The notes under the pieces: generated by a model
What the model was told of the DNA's origin: nothing
What the model saw: the letters and a program-made list of their open reading frames with translations, nothing else
Databases searched by the model: none
Translations under genes and position numbers: made by a program
DNA from: PBB1 sp031380885
GTDB taxonomy: Bacteria > Pseudomonadota > Gammaproteobacteria > Burkholderiales > Burkholderiaceae_C
NCBI GenBank assembly: GCA_031380885.1
Contig: JANMXL010000263.1
Coordinates: 1-7,698, forward strand
DNA: 7,698 bases
Direction of reading: 5' to 3'
In this document: positions 1-5,005 of the stretch, one piece after another
Position numbering within the stretch: the first letter of the stretch is position 1
Layout: each line of letters starts with the position of its first letter

Positions 1-1410
1 GGTGAGCAGCGCAGGGCGCGCGACGCCAGCCACCACGACCGGTGGCGCGAAGTTGCACACGAGGTGTGCGACCGGCGTCTGCAGCTGGCCCTCGGGGCGC
101 AGCCAGCGGTCGCGCACATCGTCCATCCAGGCGCCGGGGCGGTTGCCGGCGCGCGCGAACAGGTCGAGGTAGAACTGGCCGACGAGGCGCGGCGCACCGT
201 CGACTGCGCCGGGCTCGTCGCGCTCGATGCGGAAGAAGCGCACGCTCGGGTGCCACACCGGTGCGCTGTCGGGGCGGATCTTCACCTCGAACAGGGTCTC
301 GATGATGCGGAACAGCCCCTCGAGCACCTTGGGCTCGGTGAAGTATTGCTTCACCTCGTGGTCGCTGAAAGCGTACCGGGCTTCCTTGAGCTTCTCGCTG
401 GCGAACGGCAGGTCCCAGGCCTGCAGGTCGGCGATGCCCAGTTCGCTGCCGGCAAATTCGCGCAGCTCGGCCAAATCCTGCAGCGCGTGGGGTCTGGCAC
501 GGCGGGCGAGGTCGCGCAGGAAGTCCGTCACCTGCTGAGGTGACGTCGCCATCTTCGGCACCAGCGAGACATCGGCATAGCTCGGGTAGCCCAACAGCTG
601 TGCCTCTTCCTGGCGCAAGCGCAGCAACTCACACAGCACCTGGCTGTTGTCGAGCTCCGGCGGCCCCAGATCACTGGCGCGCGTGGCGTTGGCGATATAC
701 AGTTTCTCGCGCAACGCACGGTTCTGCGCGTACTGCATTACCGGAAAGTAGCTCGGGAAATGCAGCGTCACCTTGTGGCCTGATTTGCCCTCGGCCGTGG
801 CGGCAGCAAGCGACGCCTCACGCGCATCGGCCGGCACGCCGGCGAGCTCGTCGGCCGAGGCGTAGTACGCATACCCGTCGGTGGCGTCGAGCACGTGTTC
901 AGAAAATTTCTGCGCCAGCTCGGCCTGCAGTTCCTGGACGCGCTGGAAGCGCTGCTTCGCCGCGCCTTGCAATTCGGCGCCAGACAAGACGAAGTCGCGC
1001 ATCGCATTGCCCAGCGCCTGCCTGCGGGCGGGGCTCAGTGCATGGTCGCGCCCGTCCTCTGCGGCCTGCGCGATGGCTTTGTATTTGGCGTACAGACGCT
1101 CGTCGGCGGCATGGCGGCTGGATTGCTCTGTGACCTTGGGCAAGGCCTCGGTGAAAGCCGCGCGCAGGGCGGGGGTGTCAGCAACGCCATTAAGGTGGCC
1201 GATGGCGCCCCACACAAAACGCAGGCGCTCACCGGCGGTGTCGAGCACCGCCGACACCGCGTCGTATTGCGCCGGCACATCTGGGCCGACGGCACGTTCG
1301 AGCGCTGCGTCGGCGGCTTGCAGCAGCACCTCGATCGCTGGCGCGACATGCGCCGGTCGAATCTGATCGAAGGCCGGCAGGCCGTCAGCGCTGAGCAGCG
1401 GATTGGTCAT
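1..1410 (-). CDS. prlC: Oligopeptidase A (M3 family zinc metallopeptidase), 3' truncated by window edge
   Basis: Cytosolic thimet-type oligopeptidase that degrades short peptides, including cleaved signal peptides, downstream of larger proteases. The reading frame is open for 470 codons from ATG at 1410 to the left edge, with no stop or frameshift. The protein begins MTNPLL, as does E. coli OpdA, and keeps family blocks in order: FPSYFPVMQY (about residues 216-225), RASDLGP, KMATSPQQVTDFLRDLARRARP, WHPSVRFF, GQFYLDLFAR, GAWMDD, and CNF...PALLT at the edge. In E. coli OpdA the zinc-binding HEFGH follows this last block within a few residues, so the catalytic motif and roughly the last 200 residues lie outside the window and cannot be checked. 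An in-frame ATG at 1440 would add ten residues. I prefer 1410 on homology; neither start has a clear Shine-Dalgarno. The gene lies downstream of, and in the same direction as, the two-component operon, but a terminator separates them. Confidence 0.93.
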   Translation of the reverse strand, partial: MTNPLLSADGLPAFDQIRPAHVAPAIEVLLQAADAALERAVGPDVPAQYDAVSAVLDTAGERLRFVWGAIGHLNGVADTPALRAAFTEALPKVTEQSSRHAADERLYAKYKAIAQAAEDGRDHALSPARRQALGNAMRDFVLSGAELQGAAKQRFQRVQELQAELAQKFSEHVLDATDGYAYYASADELAGVPADAREASLAAATAEGKSGHKVTLHFPSYFPVMQYAQNRALREKLYIANATRASDLGPPELDNSQVLCELLRLRQEEAQLLGYPSYADVSLVPKMATSPQQVTDFLRDLARRARPHALQDLAELREFAGSELGIADLQAWDLPFASEKLKEARYAFSDHEVKQYFTEPKVLEGLFRIIETLFEVKIRPDSAPVWHPSVRFFRIERDEPGAVDGAPRLVGQFYLDLFARAGNRPGAWMDDVRDRWLRPEGQLQTPVAHLVCNFAPPVVVAGVARPALLT

Positions 1411-1478
1411 AGGGTGCACGCTCGACTGAGATGGTGCCATCAAGTCAGTGATGGCGAATGAATCAATTCAATGTCCGG

Positions 1479-1507
1479 CTTATGCAGATGGGGCCGGTCA
1501 GCGCCAA
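1479..1507 (-). promoter_or_regulatory. Candidate sigma-70 promoter for prlC
   Basis: On the minus strand a TTGGCG hexamer (1507-1502) is followed after exactly 17 nt by CATAAG (1484-1479). Each matches the sigma-70 consensus only partly (3/6 and 4/6), but the spacing is ideal. The predicted transcript start near 1472 leaves a leader of about 60 nt to the ATG at 1410, or about 30 nt to the ATG at 1440. The position between the upstream terminator and prlC supports an independent promoter. Found by eye only. Confidence 0.35.
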
Positions 1508-1513
1508 CGCACG

Positions 1514-1533
1514 CACAAAGACTAACCTTTGTG
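1514..1533. repeat. Inverted repeat upstream of prlC, operator-like
   Basis: Perfect 7-bp arms CACAAAG (1514-1520) and CTTTGTG (1527-1533) flank a 6-nt spacer. No T-tract follows on either strand, so it does not read as an intrinsic terminator. It ends 6 nt upstream of the candidate prlC -35 box, a place where an activator or other DNA-binding dimer could sit. The binding protein, if any, is unknown. Confidence 0.45.
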
Positions 1534-1591
1534 ACCCGCATTGCCCAAAGCCCTCGCCAGACACGCGAGAAGAACCGCACACCGCAGGGAA

Positions 1592-1625
1592 CCGAAAACA
1601 GCAAAGGCCGCTGCAGGCGGCCTTT
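1592..1625 (-). terminator. Rho-independent terminator of the two-component operon
   Basis: Perfect 9-bp stem AAAGGCCGC (1603-1611) / GCGGCCTTT (1617-1625) with a 5-nt loop. Read on the minus strand the stem ends in TTT and continues through a T-rich run (TTTGCTGTTTTC) down to about 1592. It begins about 37 nt beyond the response-regulator stop codon (1663) and lies well upstream of prlC, so it should end transcription of the kinase/regulator operon. The T-tract is interrupted by GC and G, so termination may be incomplete. Confidence 0.8.
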
Positions 1626-1662
1626 CGGGAGGGCAGAGGCCAGGAGTTCAAGACTCCCGCCG

Positions 1663-2286
1663 TCACGACTTTCCTTGAGCGCCGAGCGCGATCTTCAGCA
1701 AATCGGCCACCGTATTGGCGTTGAGCTTTTCCATGATGTTGGCGCGGTGAGCCTCCACCGTCTTGATGCTGATCCCCAGGTCGTCGGCGATCTGCTTGTT
1801 CAGGCGGCCGGCAACGATGCGCTCAAGCACCTGACTTTCACGGGTGGTCAGGCGCGACAGCAAGGCGTCTCGGCTGGCGGCCTCCTGGTGGTGCGAGAAC
1901 GCCGCGCGGGCCTGATCCAGCATCCGTTCGACGAGGCCGACCAGTTCTTCTTCCTTGAACGGCTTCTCGATGAAATCCATCGCGCCTTTTTTCATCGTCG
2001 TGACCGCCATCGGCACGTCGCCGTGGCCGGTGATGAACACGATGGGGAGAGGACTCTTTCTCTCCAGCAGGCGGTCTTGCAGTTCCAGGCCGCTCATGCC
2101 GTCCATGCGGATGTCGGCGATCAGGCAGGCCACTTCGCGCGAGTCGAAGCGCGACAGGAAGGACTCCGACGAGTCGAAACACTTGACGCGGTAGTCCTTG
2201 CCTTCGAGCAGCCATTGCAGGGAATCGCGCACCGCTTCGTCGTCGTCGACGACATAGACAGTGCCTTTTTTGGGAATCAAGCTCAT
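1663..2286 (-). CDS. FixJ/NarL-type response regulator with LuxR-family HTH
   Basis: Cytoplasmic transcription regulator of 207 aa, the partner of the kinase encoded just upstream. The receiver domain spans about residues 8-122: acidic pair D14/D15, phospho-acceptor D58 in LIADIRM, T86 in FITGHGD, and K108 in the EKPF motif, so all signature residues are present. A short linker leads to a LuxR/GerE helix-turn-helix at about 144-203 (LTTRESQVLERIVAG, NKQIADDLGISIKTVEAHR), the FixJ arrangement and usual FixJ length. The ATG at 2286 overlaps the kinase stop (TGA 2285-2283) as ATGA, which implies translational coupling. A longer upstream in-frame start at 2439 would lie wholly inside the kinase gene and add an unrelated, non-homologous extension, so I reject it. 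The gene is followed by a strong terminator. FixJ-like is a family assignment; the target genes are not visible from sequence, though the divergent aceE promoter is an obvious candidate. Confidence 0.93.
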   Translation of the reverse strand: MSLIPKKGTVYVVDDDEAVRDSLQWLLEGKDYRVKCFDSSESFLSRFDSREVACLIADIRMDGMSGLELQDRLLERKSPLPIVFITGHGDVPMAVTTMKKGAMDFIEKPFKEEELVGLVERMLDQARAAFSHHQEAASRDALLSRLTTRESQVLERIVAGRLNKQIADDLGISIKTVEAHRANIMEKLNANTVADLLKIALGAQGKS

Positions 2287-4835
2287 GAGATCACAGCCGC
2301 GTTGGGTGAGGGGAGCGCTTCGATTCGACCGGTCTCGACAGGCAGCGTGAACACAAAACAGCAACCGGAAACCGACCCGGCATTGTAAAGGTTCTCCGCT
2401 CGCATTCGACCCCGGTGCGACTCGATGATTGAGCGACACAGGCTCAGGCCGATGCCCAATCCTTCCGGTTTTGTCGAGAAGAATGCTTCGTAAAGCCGCG
2501 CCAGAACCTCTGGCTTGATCCCTGGGCCCATGTCGGTCACCCTGAATTCGATGACATCGCCTTCTTCGGCCGTGTGCCTCGGAACCACCCGCAACTCGAT
2601 GTTGCGTCGTGCCGATGGCAGCTTGGCGGAGTCAATCGCTTCAGCCGCATTCTTCAGCAAATTCAGCACCACCTGTTCGATCAGGATCGGGTCGACCATC
2701 AACGGCGGCAGGCGCTGCGCGACATACGTGTGAATGCCCACTCGGCGGCGGCGCAGCTCGATGCTGGCGAGGTCGACTGCATCGTCGACGATGGTTTGTG
2801 CGCTCGCCTCCTGGCGTTGCGGCTCGCTGCGCTTCACGAAGGCACGGATGCGGTGAATGATCTGGCCGGCGCGTTGCGCCTGTCGCGAGGTCTTCTCCAG
2901 CGCGGCGATCAGGTCGTCCTTCTCGATGGCATCGTTCTTCACCCGCGACACCATGCCGTTGCAGTAATTGGCGATGGCCGTCAGCGGTTGATTCAATTCA
3001 TGGGCCACGGACGAGGCCATCTCGCCCATCGTCACCAGACGGCTTGTCACCTGGGCCTTTTCCGACTGGCTGGCGGCCTGGCTTTCAGCGTGGCGCCGCG
3101 CCGTCACATCCGTGGCGATCAGCATCTGCGCGAGCCGACCATCGGTCCATTGCAGGTAGCGCAGCCGCACATCGAACCACTTGTTCAGCGGCTCGATCAG
3201 CACCTCGCGCGGGTCGGCGTTGATCTCGGTCAGCTCCTGCGTGGGCAGCCCACCCATGTTCTCGACCGAATCGTCGGATTCACCGCCTGGAATCACGTCG
3301 ACGTCGTCGCCTGCCAGCAGCGCGTGGCCCAGCGCATCGCCCCCGAACCACAGGCGATAGGAGCGGTTGGCAAACAGCAGCTCGCCTTGCTGCACCGAGA
3401 GCACCGACACCGCCGCGTCCAGCCCTTCGAGCACCGTGGTGAAGCGCTCGTGCGAGGCGGCCAGCTGGTCGCGCACCCGCTTCGCATCGGTGATGTTGGT
3501 CATCGATGTCATCCAGCCGGCCTGCTGTCCTCTCGGGTCGACCAGCGGGGACACATACATCCGTGCGTCGAACAGCTCGCCATTTTTGTGCATGGCCTTG
3601 ATCTCGATGCCGCCGGCCGGGCTGCGGCCTTCGAGTTCCTGTTGCAGCAGGCGGTGGCTTTCTTCGTGGCGGTCGGGCGGCCAGTAGGGGAACGGCGGTG
3701 TGCGGCCGAGCAGTTCGTGTTCGCTGAAGCCAGTCATTTCGCAGAAGGCAGGGTTCACGTAGGTGATGCGGCCCTCCTTGTCCATCGCGCGCATGCCGGT
3801 GAGCATCGAGTTCTCCATCGCGCGGCGAAAGTTCGCTTCCGACACCAGCGCCACCTGCATCTGCGAACGCCGGCGCATGTGGCGCCAGGTGATCAGCAGC
3901 GTCCAGACCGTCAGGAAACTCAGCGCGACCACCATCCAGAACAACGTGTTGCCGACCAGCCCTACAGAGGTGCGGTAGCCCTGGCCGCGCAGCATCAGGG
4001 CGTTGCCTGAGGGCAGCACCGGCACGTCGTGCGAGATGGTGGCCGCGCGCAGGTCCTGGCCTGGCATCAGCATCACCGTGCTGGCCAGCAGGTGCCCCGC
4101 CGGATCGATCAGGCTGATGGTGTGTCGCGCGCTGACATCGTTGGGCACCAGCAACCGGATCAGGCTGTCGACTGGGTAATCGGCCACCAGCATGCCGAGA
4201 AAGACGTTGCGCACCAACAGAGGCACGTGCACCTGCACCACCTTCACCTGCGCGTTGTCGGTGAAAGCGGCGGAATACACCGCGTCGCGTGTCTTGCGCG
4301 CCGTGCGGAATGCGTTCTCCGGGGCACCGTCAGTGCCCGCGTGGGGCAGTGAGCTGACCTGCTGTTCGACGACCACCGCCGGGTCGTTGTCGATCCGGTA
4401 GCCACGTGCCGACTGCGTGGCGACGACCCCACGTTCCGCGTCCAGCCAGTAGATGCGGCTGATTTCCGGGTGCTCCCGTATCAGATCGGCCGCATTGCGC
4501 AGGAACAGGTTGTGGTCGGGGCGGTGCAGCACCAGTTCTTGCGCAATGCGACCGAGCTGCTCCTCGTTCTCGATCAGCCGCAGTCGGATGTGCTGTTGCG
4601 CGACCTCGGTGTCGCGCCGCACCGAATCGCCCGCTCGCTGGAACTCTTCGTTGCGCAGGTACCAGAAGGCCGAAATGATCGCGGCCAGAAACAGCAGCAC
4701 CGAGGCCAGCGGGGCCAGCGTCGCGTAGCGATCCTGCCGCGCTGGCGATTGACGGCGCCACCAGCGGTGGAAGATCCGTCGCTCGAACGGCGGCGAGCGC
4801 CGCAGCCGTTTGCCGATGTTCAGTAGGTACCGCAT
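2283..4835 (-). CDS. Membrane sensor histidine kinase, periplasmic sensor + two PAS + HisKA/HATPase (FixL-like core)
   Basis: Inner-membrane sensor kinase, 850 aa from ATG at 4835. An arginine-rich cytoplasmic N-terminus (residues 9-36) precedes TM1 (about 40-60). A periplasmic region of about 235 residues (61-296) looks Cache-like (EISRIYWLDAERGVV, YPVDSLIRLLVP, SLIDPAGHLLAS). TM2 is about 296-317. A clear PAS/PAC follows at about 333-452 (TYVNPAFCEMTGFSEHELLG ... WMTSMTNITDAKR), then a divergent PAS-like domain at about 462-578 (FANRSYRLWFG ... LIATDVTARR). The kinase core has phospho-acceptor H612 in AHELNQPLTAIANY, N-box N725/N729, DMGPGI (768-773), FFSTKPEG (785-792) and GLGIGLSLC; all catalytic motifs look intact. 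The core resembles the FixL/DctB/TtrS group. An in-frame ATG at 4880 would add 15 residues; I prefer 4835 because MRYLLNIGKR leads directly into the basic segment and TM1. The ligand is unknown. It overlaps the response regulator by 4 nt and is divergent from aceE. Confidence 0.93.
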   Translation of the reverse strand: MRYLLNIGKRLRRSPPFERRIFHRWWRRQSPARQDRYATLAPLASVLLFLAAIISAFWYLRNEEFQRAGDSVRRDTEVAQQHIRLRLIENEEQLGRIAQELVLHRPDHNLFLRNAADLIREHPEISRIYWLDAERGVVATQSARGYRIDNDPAVVVEQQVSSLPHAGTDGAPENAFRTARKTRDAVYSAAFTDNAQVKVVQVHVPLLVRNVFLGMLVADYPVDSLIRLLVPNDVSARHTISLIDPAGHLLASTVMLMPGQDLRAATISHDVPVLPSGNALMLRGQGYRTSVGLVGNTLFWMVVALSFLTVWTLLITWRHMRRRSQMQVALVSEANFRRAMENSMLTGMRAMDKEGRITYVNPAFCEMTGFSEHELLGRTPPFPYWPPDRHEESHRLLQQELEGRSPAGGIEIKAMHKNGELFDARMYVSPLVDPRGQQAGWMTSMTNITDAKRVRDQLAASHERFTTVLEGLDAAVSVLSVQQGELLFANRSYRLWFGGDALGHALLAGDDVDVIPGGESDDSVENMGGLPTQELTEINADPREVLIEPLNKWFDVRLRYLQWTDGRLAQMLIATDVTARRHAESQAASQSEKAQVTSRLVTMGEMASSVAHELNQPLTAIANYCNGMVSRVKNDAIEKDDLIAALEKTSRQAQRAGQIIHRIRAFVKRSEPQRQEASAQTIVDDAVDLASIELRRRRVGIHTYVAQRLPPLMVDPILIEQVVLNLLKNAAEAIDSAKLPSARRNIELRVVPRHTAEEGDVIEFRVTDMGPGIKPEVLARLYEAFFSTKPEGLGIGLSLCRSIIESHRGRMRAENLYNAGSVSGCCFVFTLPVETGRIEALPSPNAAVIS

Positions 4836-4939
4836 GGACGCAATTATCGATCGCGTGCGCGCCGTCGCACACACACGCATGGTTCAGAATTGAGTCTGGC
4901 GCAAGCCGCACTTCACACCGACCCAACACCGCGCGAAGC

Positions 4940-4955
4940 GCGCTGCAGCGCTGCA
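4940..4955. repeat. Tandem 8-bp repeat forming two overlapping perfect palindromes
   Basis: GCGCTGCA occurs twice back to back (4940-4947 and 4948-4955). The arrangement creates a perfect 12-bp palindrome GCGCTGCAGCGC (4940-4951) overlapping a perfect 10-bp palindrome GCAGCGCTGC (4945-4954). A further 5-bp-arm hairpin CGCGC/GCGCG lies immediately before it (4930-4942). The cluster abuts the candidate aceE -35 box, where a bound repressor or activator could act. The role is inferred from position only. Confidence 0.5.
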
Positions 4956-4981
4956 CAGATGCCAAAATGCATTTGGATAAC
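4952..4981 (+). promoter_or_regulatory. aceE: Candidate sigma-70 promoter for aceE
   Basis: TGCACA (4952-4957) and GATAAC (4976-4981) each match the -35 and -10 consensus at 4 of 6 positions and are separated by 18 nt. Transcription would begin near 4988, giving a short leader of about 18 nt that still contains the GGAG ribosome-binding site. This is the best pair I can see in the gap, but the match is weak, as would fit a promoter that needs an activator. Confidence 0.3.
4962..4976. repeat. AT-rich dyad over the aceE promoter spacer
   Basis: Arms CCAAA (4962-4966) and TTTGG (4972-4976) flank 5 nt; within it AAATGCATTT (4965-4974) is a perfect 10-bp palindrome. It lies in the spacer and touches the candidate -10 box of aceE, the classic place for a repressor site. 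It stands out as the most AT-rich stretch of the otherwise GC-rich divergent region. Confidence 0.45.
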
Positions 4982-4996
4982 AACATTCGCCCGTCC

Positions 4997-5000
4997 GGAG
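4997..5000 (+). promoter_or_regulatory. aceE: Ribosome-binding site of aceE
   Basis: GGAG lies 5 nt before the ATG at 5006, a normal though slightly short spacing. It supports 5006 rather than the in-frame ATG at 5015 as the start. Confidence 0.7.
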
Positions 5001-5005
5001 ACCCC

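Larger units (their letters stand above)
1411..1662. other. Intergenic region between response regulator and prlC
   Basis: These 252 nt contain no convincing gene. Open frames crossing it in both directions have unrelated compositions and no family motifs. Its identifiable contents are the terminator stem (1603-1625), the inverted repeat (1514-1533) and the candidate prlC promoter (1479-1507). I see nothing recognisable in 1534-1591. Confidence 0.7.
4836..5005. promoter_or_regulatory. Divergent control region between sensor kinase and aceE
   Basis: This 170-nt gap separates the start codons of the kinase (minus, 4835) and aceE (plus, 5006), so promoters for both directions must lie in or near it. 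It contains a candidate aceE promoter (4952-4981), two groups of palindromes (4930-4955 and 4962-4976), and on the minus strand a GATAAT -10-like hexamer (4848-4843) ending 7 nt before the kinase ATG. I find no good -35 match for that minus-strand hexamer and no PdhR-type ATTGGT-N3-ACCAAT operator. Confidence 0.7.

Noticed and set aside
64..543. Plus-strand open frames opposite prlC
   Set aside because: Antisense shadows of a well-conserved M3 peptidase; low-complexity R/A/H-rich products.
1603..1625. Reading the hairpin as a plus-strand terminator
   Set aside because: No plus-strand gene ends nearby, and the longer T-rich run lies on the minus-strand side, matching the end of the two-component operon.
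1471..2388. 305-codon plus-strand open frame running from the intergenic region across the response regulator
   Set aside because: It crosses a strong terminator hairpin and is antisense to a clear FixJ-type gene; the predicted protein shows no domain and no ribosome-binding site.
2287..2439. Longer start for the response regulator (51 extra residues from ATG at 2439)
   Set aside because: The extension lies entirely within the kinase coding sequence in another frame and is not receiver-like; the ATGA overlap at 2283-2286 is the standard arrangement.
2574..4010. 478-codon plus-strand open frame opposite the sensor kinase
   Set aside because: Histidine-, arginine- and glutamine-rich composition with no family motif; lies wholly antisense to a kinase with intact catalytic motifs.
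4861..4880. Short alternating purine/pyrimidine CA-rich run (cacacacac) as a microsatellite
   Set aside because: Only about four CA units; too short to be more than chance.
4962..4976. PdhR operator at the aceE promoter
   Set aside because: CCAAA-N5-TTTGG does not match the ATTGGT-N3-ACCAAT consensus in sequence or spacing.
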